Source: Sodalis sp. dw_96
Lineage (GTDB): Bacteria > Pseudomonadota > Gammaproteobacteria > Enterobacterales > Enterobacteriaceae
DNA: 64,000 bases
Direction: 5' to 3'
Assembly: GCF_018449575.1 (NCBI RefSeq)
Contig: NZ_JAAVUT010000016.1
Coordinates: 53,744 to 117,743 of the forward strand
Of this stretch, positions 24,675-33,409 are shown one piece after another. The notes under the pieces are model-generated. The model worked only from the letters and a program-made list of their open reading frames with translations. It had not been told where the DNA came from and searched no databases. Position 1 is the stretch's first letter; the number at the start of each line of letters is the position of its first letter. The translations under genes and the position numbers were made by a program.

Positions 24675-25934
24675 ATGGGAAAAAAAGGTCTGCCTCTGGA
24701 GGGGATTACCATCCTGGACCTGACGATAGCTCTGTCAGGTCCGCTGTGCACGCAGCGGCTGGGTGAAATGGGCGCTGAGGTGATCAAAATCGAAGCGCCG
24801 GACGGGGGAGATTTTTCCCGCTATAACATTGTCGGCGATTGCCGCGCCTTCGGCGATTCCACGGCGTTTGTGATGATGAATCGCAACAAAGAATCAGTGG
24901 CCGTCGACCTCAAGTCCGCCGCGGGCCGGGAAGTTTTTTATTCACTGGTCAAAAACGCCGATGCGGTGGTGGTGAATTTCCGGCCCGGCGTGACCCGGCG
25001 TTTGGCCATCGATTATCCGACGCTGAAAGCTTTCAATCCCCGCTTGGTCTACGTCTCCATTACCGGCTACGGCGAAAGCGGCCCGCTGGCGGCGAGGCCG
25101 GGGCAAGACCTGCTTCTGCAAAGCTTCAGCGGACTGACGTTTAACGCGGGCCGCCGCAATGGACATCCGGTGGCCTGCCCGCCGTTTATCGCCGATGTGA
25201 TTGCCTCGCACTCGGCCACAGAAGCAGTGCTGGCGGGGTTGTTTAACGCGGCGCGCACCGGCCGAGGGCAGGAAGCCACTTTATCCATGCTTGGCGGCAT
25301 CATGGAAATGCAACTGCAGGAAATCAGCACCTTTTTGGCCCACGATCATCCGCCTGAGCGAGTGGATTACCCGTCCGCCACCGTTTGGATGCCGCCGCCC
25401 TATGGCATTCACGCCACCGCCGAGGGGTATTTGGCGCTGGCGCAGTGCGACCTGGCGCTGCTGGGCGGGCTGCTTGACTCCGGCGAACTGACGGCGCTGG
25501 CGGCGGAAGTGCCCGGCAGCGAGCATCCGGCTGAATATGCCGAGTGGAAAGACCGGGTTTACCGGCTGTTGGGGCAGCTGTTTGCCGGTAAAAGCGCCTC
25601 GGAATGGGATAACTACCTTAACGAACACGGCATCTGGTGCATGAAGGTGTTGAATTATGCGCAGTTCCTGGCCCACCCCCAAACCCAACCTTACCTGACG
25701 CAAGTGGATCATGAGGTCTACGGCAGTTATACCACGGTCAAACCGGTGATTGATTTTATCGGCGCGGAACCCGCCGAACTGACCGGCGCCCCGGCTTACG
25801 CCGCCGATACCTGCCGGGTGCTCGAGTCCCGGGGATTCACCCGGCGGCAACTGGAGGAATTACTGGCGTCGGGGGCGATATTTCAACGGGCCGCTTCGCC
25901 GGTTCATGGAAAAGCGGCCGGGGGTGACGAATAA
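24675..25934 (+). CDS. Class III CoA-transferase (CaiB/BaiF family), first copy
   Basis: This 419-residue enzyme belongs to the CaiB/BaiF/formyl-CoA transferase family. It opens with LEGITILDLTIALSGPLCTQRLGEMGAEVIKIE, followed by MNRNKESVAVDLK, VVNFRPGV and YVSITGYGESGPLAARPGQDLLLQ. The catalytic Asp that forms the acyl anhydride should be D145 (GQD). The family moves CoA between carboxylic acids. It is followed after 2 bp by dgoK. It shares order and style with the second copy at 27667, and the pair may form a heteromer or act on donor and product in turn. Substrate is unknown. Confidence 0.88.
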   Translation: MGKKGLPLEGITILDLTIALSGPLCTQRLGEMGAEVIKIEAPDGGDFSRYNIVGDCRAFGDSTAFVMMNRNKESVAVDLKSAAGREVFYSLVKNADAVVVNFRPGVTRRLAIDYPTLKAFNPRLVYVSITGYGESGPLAARPGQDLLLQSFSGLTFNAGRRNGHPVACPPFIADVIASHSATEAVLAGLFNAARTGRGQEATLSMLGGIMEMQLQEISTFLAHDHPPERVDYPSATVWMPPPYGIHATAEGYLALAQCDLALLGGLLDSGELTALAAEVPGSEHPAEYAEWKDRVYRLLGQLFAGKSASEWDNYLNEHGIWCMKVLNYAQFLAHPQTQPYLTQVDHEVYGSYTTVKPVIDFIGAEPAELTGAPAYAADTCRVLESRGFTRRQLEELLASGAIFQRAASPVHGKAAGGDE

Positions 25935-25936
25935 CC

Positions 25937-26959
25937 ATGTATGTCATAACCATTGATACCGGCACCACCAATACCCGCGTTTGCCTGTGGAACGCATCGG
26001 GCTGCCTGGCGCAGGCTTCGGCGCCGGTAGGCGTGCGCGACACGGTGCTGACCGGCGATAACCTTGCGTTAAAGGCCGGGATTTCCCGGCTCTGCGATAG
26101 GGTGGTTGACGAGGGTTGTCTGGCACCTGACGAGGAGCCGGTGGTGATTGCCGCCGGCATGATCACCTCCGCCCTGGGGCTGGTGGAACTGCCGCACCTG
26201 ACCGCGCCGGTAGGGCTTGGCCAATTGGCGCAGGGCATGGTCAACCGGCGTATTGACGGGTTTCTGAACCGTCCGGTGTGGTTTATCCCCGGCGTGAAAA
26301 ACGCGGTGCCGGAGGTGACGCTCGAGAATATCGAATCCATGGACATGATGCGCGGCGAGGAAACTGAAACCTTCGGCCTGCTGCGAGAAGGCTCGACGGG
26401 AGCGTCGCTGGTCCTGCTGCCCGGGTCCCATGCCAAAATGGTCAGCATCAGCGGGGAGGGTCTCATTACCGGCTGCATCACGACGCTTTCCGGCGAGCTG
26501 TTGGATGTGATCAGCAAAAATACCCTTATCGCCGACGCGCTGGAAAGCGGCTTTTGCGATGACATCGATGAGACGATGCTGCTGCGCGGCGCGGCGATGA
26601 GCCGGCGGGTCGGACTGTCCCGGGTCTGCTTTACCATCCGCATCATGGATATGTTCTCGGATCTCAGCCGCAACCAGCGCGCCAATATTTTGCTTGGGGC
26701 GGTACTGGACGCCGATGTTCAGGCGATAAAAAACAGCGCGGCGCTGGGTATGAGGGGCGATACCCGGATCATTATCTATGGCAAAGCGGTGCTGCGCCGC
26801 GGACTGGCGCTGCTTTTGCGTCACGATCCCTATTTTACCGGCGAGTTGTCGACCCCCGAGAGCATCCCGACGTCGCTGTCGGGTCTCGGTGCCCTGGCCC
26901 TGGCTCGCCGGCGCGGAATAGTGCCTTCCACTTTTTATGTCAATGAGAACCCGTCATGA
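25937..26959 (+). CDS. dgoK: 2-dehydro-3-deoxygalactonokinase
   Basis: This 340-residue ASKHA-fold sugar kinase matches the DgoK family: DTGTTNTRVCLW at the N-terminus, the AAGMITSALGLVELPHL and MMRGEETETFGLL motifs, and LLPGSHAKMV. It phosphorylates 2-keto-3-deoxy-galactonate with ATP at the 6 position in the DeLey-Doudoroff pathway. Its stop overlaps the start of dgoA by 4 bp (ATGA), so the two are coupled. Its placement between two CoA-transferases is unusual. Confidence 0.88.
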   Translation: MYVITIDTGTTNTRVCLWNASGCLAQASAPVGVRDTVLTGDNLALKAGISRLCDRVVDEGCLAPDEEPVVIAAGMITSALGLVELPHLTAPVGLGQLAQGMVNRRIDGFLNRPVWFIPGVKNAVPEVTLENIESMDMMRGEETETFGLLREGSTGASLVLLPGSHAKMVSISGEGLITGCITTLSGELLDVISKNTLIADALESGFCDDIDETMLLRGAAMSRRVGLSRVCFTIRIMDMFSDLSRNQRANILLGAVLDADVQAIKNSAALGMRGDTRIIIYGKAVLRRGLALLLRHDPYFTGELSTPESIPTSLSGLGALALARRRGIVPSTFYVNENPS

Positions 26960-27603
26960 AAAAATTCGAGGTGATTAACGCCATTCGCGACACCGGCATT
27001 ATCGCCATAATGCGCGGCGTGCCTCACGACTGCCTGCTGCCCTTGGCCGATGCGCTCTACCAGGGAGGTATCCGGGTCATTGAGGTGACCGCCAACAGTC
27101 TCGATCACCTGTCCGGTATCCGGGCGTTAAACGCGCATTTCGGCAGCCGGATGCAGATAGGCGCCGGCACCATACTTAATCCGGTGATGGCGCAGCTGGC
27201 TATCGATGCCGGCGCGGATTTCATCCTGGCGCCGGATTTCAATCCGGCGGTGGTCACGCTGGTACACGAGCATCAGCGATTGATGATCCCAGGCATCGCC
27301 ACCCCCAGCGAAGCGATGCAGGCCCATCGGCTGGGGGTGGATTTACTCAAGCTGTTTCCCGCCGGCGCGCTGGGTATCGCTTATCTTAAAGACCTGCTCG
27401 GGCCGCTCAATCACGCCGCCATCATTCCGGTGGGCGGAATAAATCAAGGCAATGTTCAGGCATTTTCCCGCGCCGGAGCGTTCGCCGTCGGCGTCGGCGG
27501 TGAGCTGACCCGGCGCAAAGTGGTTGAACAGGAAGACTGGACGGCTCTTAGCGCGCTGGCGGCGCGGTTTATCCAGGAATTCGCGGCGGGAAAGCAATCC
27601 TGA
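26956..27603 (+). CDS. dgoA: KDPGal/KDPG-type aldolase
   Basis: This 215-residue class I aldolase cleaves 2-keto-3-deoxy-6-phosphogalactonate (or the gluconate epimer) to pyruvate and glyceraldehyde 3-phosphate. It has the general base E43 (VIEVTANS), the phosphate-binding IGAGTI, the Schiff-base lysine K132 (LLKLFPAG) and PVGGI. Coupling with DgoK favours the galactonate isomer. Unlike the E. coli fused DgoA, it has no dehydratase domain. Confidence 0.88.
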   Translation: MKKFEVINAIRDTGIIAIMRGVPHDCLLPLADALYQGGIRVIEVTANSLDHLSGIRALNAHFGSRMQIGAGTILNPVMAQLAIDAGADFILAPDFNPAVVTLVHEHQRLMIPGIATPSEAMQAHRLGVDLLKLFPAGALGIAYLKDLLGPLNHAAIIPVGGINQGNVQAFSRAGAFAVGVGGELTRRKVVEQEDWTALSALAARFIQEFAAGKQS

Positions 27604-27666
27604 CTCATTATTTCATCCGGGATGCGCTGGAGCGGCGCCGCCCGGACATTATCTACGGAGAGCAGT

Positions 27667-28878
27667 ATGTTTATACCCAATAATCAGCCGGGTCCCCTGG
27701 CGGGCCTGAAAGTGATCGATTTAACCATTGCCATGGCCGGACCGCTGGCGACGTCACGGATGGGTGATTTAGGCGCCGATGTGATCAAGGTAGAGTCTCC
27801 AAGCGGCGACTTTTCCCGTCTCTGGCCGCTGGCCGGTTACTTTCACGGCGGGGAATCCAGCGCGTTCCTGACGTTGAACCGCAGCAAACGCGCCATTGTT
27901 ATCGACCTGAAGCAGCCGCAGGGGCTGGAATTGCTTTACCGGCTGGTGGCCGATGCGGACATCCTGGTGCAAAATTTTCGCCCCAAGGTGGCCAAACGCC
28001 TGTCCATCGACTTTGACACCCTGAAGTCCGTCAATCCCCGGCTGGTGTATATCTCCATTTCCGGCTACGGCGACCAGGGACCGATGGTGGACCGGCCGGG
28101 GCAGGATTTGCTGGTGCAGAGCTTTTCCGGCCTGGCCTTCAACGGCGGTGTGCGGGGTGAAAAACCGCAGCCGTCGCCGGTGTATCTGGTGGATACCTGC
28201 GCCTCCCATTTGGCGGTGGAGGCGGCGCTGGCCGGTTATATCGAACGGCTGCGTACCGGACTGGGCCAGCATATGAAAGTGTCGCTGCTCTCGGCGGTAA
28301 TGGAAGTCCAAATCCAGGAAATTTCCACCTACATGACCAGCGGGCGGCAGGCTAAGCGCTCCGGGCGCCATTTTGTTTCCACCTGGATGGAGCCTCCTTA
28401 CAACATTTACCAGACCGCCGATGGTTGGATTGCCATTGCCCAGGCCACCTTCCCGGCCATCGCCGAGGCGTTTTCAGTGCCCGAACTGGTGGAACTGGGG
28501 CAGTCCCGGCCGGATATCACCGACGAACAGCCTTACCTGGACTGGCGGGATCGGGTCTGCGATATTGTTTCCGCGCACTTTCTCACCCGCAAGACCGATG
28601 AGTGGCTTGAGCTCATGACCGCGCTGGGTATCTGGGTCGGACCGGTGATGGATTACGCCCAGGTGGCGGCACACCCGCAATACCAGTCGCTGTTTACCGA
28701 CATCGAGCATCCGGTGGGCGGTACCTACCGCACCCTGGCGCCGTCCATCGTTTGCCAAAACGGTCCCGCCATCCGCCCGGCGCCGCGCCTGGGAGAGCAT
28801 ACCGTCGAGGTCATGGCTGAACTGGGGCTTGGGGATCAAGACATTGAACGGTTAATGCAGCAAGGAGTAATTCGATGA
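27667..28878 (+). CDS. Class III CoA-transferase (CaiB/BaiF family), second copy
   Basis: This 403-residue enzyme is a paralogue of the CoA-transferase at 24675. It has LAGLKVIDLTIAMAGPLATSRMGDLG, LNRSKRAIVIDLK, VQNFRPKVAKRL and YISISGYGDQGP, with the likely nucleophile D147 in RPGQDLLVQ. ATG 27667 is preceded by GGAGAGCAG; the longer frame is not conserved. Its stop overlaps the enoyl-CoA hydratase start by 4 bp, which indicates that the CoA ester made here is the hydratase's substrate. Confidence 0.88.
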   Translation: MFIPNNQPGPLAGLKVIDLTIAMAGPLATSRMGDLGADVIKVESPSGDFSRLWPLAGYFHGGESSAFLTLNRSKRAIVIDLKQPQGLELLYRLVADADILVQNFRPKVAKRLSIDFDTLKSVNPRLVYISISGYGDQGPMVDRPGQDLLVQSFSGLAFNGGVRGEKPQPSPVYLVDTCASHLAVEAALAGYIERLRTGLGQHMKVSLLSAVMEVQIQEISTYMTSGRQAKRSGRHFVSTWMEPPYNIYQTADGWIAIAQATFPAIAEAFSVPELVELGQSRPDITDEQPYLDWRDRVCDIVSAHFLTRKTDEWLELMTALGIWVGPVMDYAQVAAHPQYQSLFTDIEHPVGGTYRTLAPSIVCQNGPAIRPAPRLGEHTVEVMAELGLGDQDIERLMQQGVIR

Positions 28879-29621
28879 TTCGTTTTGAAAAGCAGGGGCA
28901 CGTGGGGGAAATTATTCTGGACCGGCCGGCCAAATTAAATACCCTGACGCCGGAGATGTTCAGCCAGCTGCGCGATATCTGCCAACGGGCCAATGAAGAC
29001 GAGGAGGTGCACGCCGTTTTGCTTTACGGCGCCGGGGAGCGCGCCTTTTGCGCCGGAACCGATATCAACACCTTGAAAAATTATGATTCTTTTTGGGCCT
29101 GGCGCAATCGGGTGGATTATGTCACCCAAATCCGTAATCTGCGTAAGCCGGTGGTTTGCGTGGCCCACGGCTGGACGCTGGGGGGCGGGCTGGAGCTGGC
29201 CGCCGCCGCGGATATTCGCATCGCGGCCGATAATGCGGTGTTCGGGGCGCCGGAAGTGACGCTGGGCTGGATAGGCGCCGGCGGCACGTCGCAGTTTTTA
29301 CCCAAGCTTATCGGTTACGGCCAGGCGATGAAGCTGTTGGTGACCGGCGAGCGCATCGACGCCGCCGAAGCGCTGCGCATCGGCCTGGTGGAGGAGGTAA
29401 TGCCGGTGGCCGATGCGCTACAGCGGGGACGCGCCTTGGCGCAAAATATCGCCGCTCTGCCGCCGGTGGCCACTGAATCGGTTAAAGCGGCCGTTCGCGC
29501 ATCCCTTAACGGTAATTTGCAAAGCGGCCTACAGTTGGAAAACGAATTGATGACCCTGTGTTTTGCCATGGGTCAGAATAAAGACGGCGCGGATAAATTC
29601 AACCAGCGCAAGGAACAATAG
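28875..29621 (+). CDS. Enoyl-CoA hydratase/isomerase (crotonase family)
   Basis: This 248-residue crotonase-fold protein has the oxyanion-hole segments FCAGTDINTLKN and GGGLELAAAADIRIAA, and the active-site region FGAPEVTLGWIGAGGTSQFLP, in which a catalytic Glu is present. Crotonases hydrate, isomerise or cleave CoA thioesters. Translational coupling (ATGA) to the second CoA-transferase suggests a CoA-activated hydroxy or unsaturated acid. Confidence 0.87.
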   Translation: MIRFEKQGHVGEIILDRPAKLNTLTPEMFSQLRDICQRANEDEEVHAVLLYGAGERAFCAGTDINTLKNYDSFWAWRNRVDYVTQIRNLRKPVVCVAHGWTLGGGLELAAAADIRIAADNAVFGAPEVTLGWIGAGGTSQFLPKLIGYGQAMKLLVTGERIDAAEALRIGLVEEVMPVADALQRGRALAQNIAALPPVATESVKAAVRASLNGNLQSGLQLENELMTLCFAMGQNKDGADKFNQRKEQ

Positions 29622-29685
29622 CTTTGCCCTGGACGGGATACGCCGGACCGGCGGTATCCCCGGGCTTTCATGGGGAGAATGCGTT

Positions 29686-30594
29686 ATGGACTATCCTATC
29701 GCCGATGCGCACCACCATTACTGGGACCTCGGCCGCGGCGGGTATCAATGGCTGAAAGACCATATCCGCCATATGAACGGTGAGCCGGTTGAGTCCGATA
29801 TGGCGCCAATTCTTGGCCAGATGGATAATTTAGTCCGAAATTTTCTGCCGCCGGATTTGATTCGGGAAGGGCAAACCCTGCCCGCCGGCTATACCCTGGC
29901 AAAATCAGTCTGCATCGAAACCCAGGGCGATACCGTCACGCCCTGGCTGGAAACCTTATGGCTGCAAGCCCTATCCGACCGGTACGGACTCGCCGACGGT
30001 ATAATCGGTTATGCCGATCTGTTAGACGATAATTTGTCCGAGGTGCTGCAAAAACACCGGGCGGCGGCCAATTTTCGCGGTATTCGTCTGTTTTGTCTGC
30101 GTGATGATTCCGCGCTATATAATGAAAAGATCGATACCGGTATCGATTTATTAACACAGCAAGAGTGGGTACTTGACGTCGATCTGGACTGGACTCAGGC
30201 CCCGGTATTTCAGGAGCTGTTTATTCGCCATCCGCATCAGCTCTTCATCATCGGCCACGCGGGATTCCCAAAATACCGCAGCCCACGCTACTTTGATTAT
30301 TGGCGCCGGGCCATGTCGCAAATCGCGGCCCATAATAACGTGGTGTGTAAAATATCGGGCTTGGGCATGAGCGATCACTGCTGGAGCCTGGATTCCATAC
30401 GTCCCTATATTCAACATTGCCTGGAAGTCTTCGGCGTGGAACGCTGTATGTTTGCCTCGAACTGGCCGGTGGATAGCCTTTATTCCAGCTACCATGATCT
30501 CTGGCAGGCATATGGCACGCTCACGGAAAATTTGTCCTGCGACGAGCGGCACAGGCTGTTTTATCGTAATTGCGAAAAATACTATCGTATCTGA
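29686..30594 (+). CDS. Amidohydrolase-superfamily lactonase-like hydrolase (PF04909/COG3618 type)
   Basis: This 302-residue TIM-barrel hydrolase begins with the metal-binding DAHHHYWD (His9 and His11) and has IIGHAGFP and a late Asp in FASNWPVDSLY. COG3618 members hydrolyse sugar lactones (rhamnono-, fucono-lactones) or 2-pyrone-4,6-dicarboxylate. ATG 29686 (MDYPIADAHHHYWD) is chosen because conservation starts there. It lies 64 bp after the crotonase gene. A lactone ring-opening step would feed sugar acids into the pathway. Confidence 0.83.
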   Translation: MDYPIADAHHHYWDLGRGGYQWLKDHIRHMNGEPVESDMAPILGQMDNLVRNFLPPDLIREGQTLPAGYTLAKSVCIETQGDTVTPWLETLWLQALSDRYGLADGIIGYADLLDDNLSEVLQKHRAAANFRGIRLFCLRDDSALYNEKIDTGIDLLTQQEWVLDVDLDWTQAPVFQELFIRHPHQLFIIGHAGFPKYRSPRYFDYWRRAMSQIAAHNNVVCKISGLGMSDHCWSLDSIRPYIQHCLEVFGVERCMFASNWPVDSLYSSYHDLWQAYGTLTENLSCDERHRLFYRNCEKYYRI

Positions 30595-30694
30595 AACGCG
30601 ATTTAACCAGGAGACAACGCTGTTATTACCGGCGGGTATACCGTACCCGGCGTCCGAACGCCTATATCCTACTGAATTCTATTATAAGAGAGAT

Positions 30695-30925
30695 ATGATG
30701 AATGAATTAATCCCATTACATTATCGCACCACGCTGATCATTATTCGCCGCGAAATAGCATTACTGTTTTTTTGCGGAATGGCCATCAGCCTTTTTTTTG
30801 CCTTTTGCACCTCGGCTCTGTTGCCGCTGCCATTTATTAGCCGCTTTGGTTTTATGGCAACAGGTATAACATTTATAAATGCGTTGGCCTATTTTATTAA
30901 GGTTTATCGTTATAAAACTCGATAG
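30695..30925 (+). CDS. Small two-helix membrane protein of unknown function
   Basis: This 76-residue frame starts MMNELIPLHYRTTL and has two hydrophobic segments (about residues 22-45 and 50-68) joined by a short LPLPFISRFG turn, ending with a basic tail (VYRYKTR). GAGAG lies just upstream. It precedes the MFS gene by 21 bp on the same strand, so it may assist the transporter. The family was not recognised. Confidence 0.6.
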   Translation: MMNELIPLHYRTTLIIIRREIALLFFCGMAISLFFAFCTSALLPLPFISRFGFMATGITFINALAYFIKVYRYKTR

Positions 30926-30946
30926 AACATTCCCGGAGACAATATC

Positions 30947-32275
30947 ATGATATTAACCGTTCCCAAGGGCGCGCGCGCCAGCTGGATTATTCTTTTTTTA
31001 ACCTGGCTGCTGTGGCTGATGAATGCCAATGACCGCGAAATCATGTTTCGGGTACAGCCGGCCATCGTAAATGAATTCAAGCTGAGCGGCACCGAGTGGG
31101 GTTATATTATCAGTCTTTTTTTTACCGCCTATGCTTTGATAGCGCTGCCTGCGGGCATCTTTGCCGATAAGCTCGGCCGCGGATGGCGCAGAAAGAAAAG
31201 CCAGGTGTGGTATATGATTATTTTTACCACCCTGTCTATCCTGGTGGGCATTAAGGCCACCTGTCTGCACCTGTGGCAATTCATGTTATGGCGCGTATTG
31301 GGCATGGGTGCGGCCGGCGGCGCCGAAGTGACCAATATCGCCCAGTGCGCGGAATATTGGCCGAAAGAACACCGGGGATTTGCCCTTGGATTGCACCATA
31401 CCGGCTATCCGGTGGGCGCGCTGCTGGGCGGCTTGGCCACCAGTTGGATTCTTTCTGCCTTCGGCAGTGAAAATTGGCGCCTGGTGTTTCTGTTTACGCC
31501 GCTTATCGGTTATCTGCTGGCGTTATTGCTATGGGTAAGCGCCACGCCGCAAAGCTATCAGCAGGTGAACGATTATGCCCGTGCACACGAACTGACGCCG
31601 CCGGATGACGAAGCAGAGCCGGCACTGGCGTTTAAAGATCAGTTAATCGAGACCCGCCGGGTGTTGAAGGATAGGAATATCCGCCTGACGGTAATCGGCG
31701 CGGCGCTGATAAATTTCGCGCAAACCGTCGGCTTGTGGTTTCTGGCGCCCTACATCGTCTTTACCATGCACCAGCAGGATACCGCCGGCGCCATTATCGG
31801 CGTGGTACCTTATATCACCGGCTGGTTCGGCCAGTTATTTTTCGGTTATATCTCCGATCATTTCGGTCGACGCAATACGCTGATTTTTCTTTCCCTTTGG
31901 TATGCCGTCAGCATTGCCGCCCTGGTATTTATCACCGGCATCAGTATGCTGTGGGCGGTACTGCTGCTGTGGGGGCTGGGATTAAACGCTGTGTTCCCGG
32001 TCTATTACGCCATGGTGGCGGATCACGCGCCGAAAGCCTCCGGATCTGCCATGGGATTATTGCTGATGCTGACTTTTCTCGGTACGCTGCCGGCCTCGCC
32101 GCTGGCCGGCTGGCTTATCGACCATTTCGGCGGTTGGGATCATCCCCAGGGTTACCTGATAGGGTTTGCCGTCGGTTCCGGCGCCGCGATTTTGGCGGCG
32201 GTGCTGCAATGCTTTACCCACGATGGCGCGCCACGCCAGCTGCTGCCGGCCGGCACCGCTGAAGATCCAAGATAA
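30947..32275 (+). CDS. MFS transporter (anion:cation symporter-like)
   Basis: This 442-residue, 12-helix carrier has the helix 1 sequence WLLWLMNANDREIMFRVQP, the loop motif GIFADKLGRGWRRKKS and a large central cytoplasmic loop (QSYQQVNDYARAHELTPPDDE). It resembles sugar-acid and aromatic-acid importers of the ACS type. It closes the rightward cluster 23.4-32.3 kb and is convergent with the IclR gene. It is a second candidate importer for the pathway besides the MHS carrier. Confidence 0.85.
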   Translation: MILTVPKGARASWIILFLTWLLWLMNANDREIMFRVQPAIVNEFKLSGTEWGYIISLFFTAYALIALPAGIFADKLGRGWRRKKSQVWYMIIFTTLSILVGIKATCLHLWQFMLWRVLGMGAAGGAEVTNIAQCAEYWPKEHRGFALGLHHTGYPVGALLGGLATSWILSAFGSENWRLVFLFTPLIGYLLALLLWVSATPQSYQQVNDYARAHELTPPDDEAEPALAFKDQLIETRRVLKDRNIRLTVIGAALINFAQTVGLWFLAPYIVFTMHQQDTAGAIIGVVPYITGWFGQLFFGYISDHFGRRNTLIFLSLWYAVSIAALVFITGISMLWAVLLLWGLGLNAVFPVYYAMVADHAPKASGSAMGLLLMLTFLGTLPASPLAGWLIDHFGGWDHPQGYLIGFAVGSGAAILAAVLQCFTHDGAPRQLLPAGTAEDPR

Positions 32276-32413
32276 AACCGTGTCAGCCGGTATAATGGCC
32301 TCGCCGTATGCCACCGCTGTCCATCGTGCCGGCGGACGGCGGTGGGGCCATTGACTGATGCCCCTATTACACATTTCCTGCGCAATCCGCTCTTATAGGC
32401 AACACGGCTGTGA

Positions 32414-33364
32414 TTACCTGCGTGGTTGGCGGGTATCCGGTTCGGCGCGGCGAACAAAACGCCGGGAGAGCAGGGCGGCGCTGTCGCACAGCGTCCGCCG
32501 CAGCTGTTGAAGCCGGACGGTATCGGCCTCGTCGGTTGGCAGGATACAGCCCAGGGCGCCCAGCACTTCGCCGGATTCTCCCCGCAGCGCGCAGGCGATG
32601 CCGGATATGCCCGGCTTATACTCCTCATCTTCCAACGCAAAACCATGGCGGCGAATCTGCCGCAGGCTTTCAAGAAGCGTAGTCAGTGAATCAATGGTTT
32701 TGCCGGTAAAGAGCGTAAGCCCCCGGTCGGCAACCACTCGGGCAATCTGCGGTTCGGGCAGCCAGGCCAGCATCGCTTTTCCCACCGCGGTGGCATGGGC
32801 GGCGGCGCTGATATCGCCTATCGCTATCCCGCGTTCGTTATCCTTCGGCTCCTGGCGCGTCATAATGGTCAGGTTGGAGCCGGAAAACGCCGCCAATAAT
32901 ACCGTTTCGTCCATCGCATGACTTAACCGCCGCAGTTCCGGCAGCGACTCGGTTACCAAATCAAAGGAACCACTGTTGCCCTGCGCCAGCTCCAGCAGCC
33001 GGCTCCCTAATTGATAGGTCCGGTTATCATCTTGACGGTGCACATAACCCCGGTAAACCAGGGTATTAAGCAAATGATGGCAGGTGGAACTGTTCAGGCC
33101 GCATCCTACGGCAATCTCTTGCAGCCGCAATGGGCCGGGGCGGTTGGCAAGGATTTCCAGAATATCCAGCGCGCGGCTTAGCGATTGAATCAGCGTTTTG
33201 TCATTAACCGGCGCCGCCGGCTTGACAGGGGATAACGTCGGACTGAGGGTATCCGCCGGCACAATGTCTCGGGGGGAATCCGTCATAGGGCTGACATCCT
33301 CCGGCTCCAGTCGGCGAGGGGGGGTCTTATAAGGCCGTGCACTGGGGTCGGTGGGTCTGGTCAC
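32414..33364 (-). CDS. IclR-family transcriptional regulator
   Basis: This 316-residue regulator has a proline-rich N-terminal tail of about 55 residues, a winged helix-turn-helix (SLSRALDILEILANRPGPLRLQEIAVGCGLNSSTCHHLLNTLV) and the IclR effector domain (from YQLGSRLLEL, with GKAMLAWLP and EYKPGISGIACAL). It starts with GTG at 33364 with AAGGA upstream. The tail is longer than usual and a start at 33286 is possible. It lies 45 bp downstream of an MFS efflux-type gene on the same strand and converges on the catabolic cluster. Confidence 0.88.
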   Translation of the reverse strand: MTRPTDPSARPYKTPPRRLEPEDVSPMTDSPRDIVPADTLSPTLSPVKPAAPVNDKTLIQSLSRALDILEILANRPGPLRLQEIAVGCGLNSSTCHHLLNTLVYRGYVHRQDDNRTYQLGSRLLELAQGNSGSFDLVTESLPELRRLSHAMDETVLLAAFSGSNLTIMTRQEPKDNERGIAIGDISAAAHATAVGKAMLAWLPEPQIARVVADRGLTLFTGKTIDSLTTLLESLRQIRRHGFALEDEEYKPGISGIACALRGESGEVLGALGCILPTDEADTVRLQQLRRTLCDSAALLSRRFVRRAEPDTRQPRR

Positions 33365-33409
33365 GATAAATCCTTATTGCGGAAAACGAAGCGCCGTCAC
33401 GAGGAAAAG

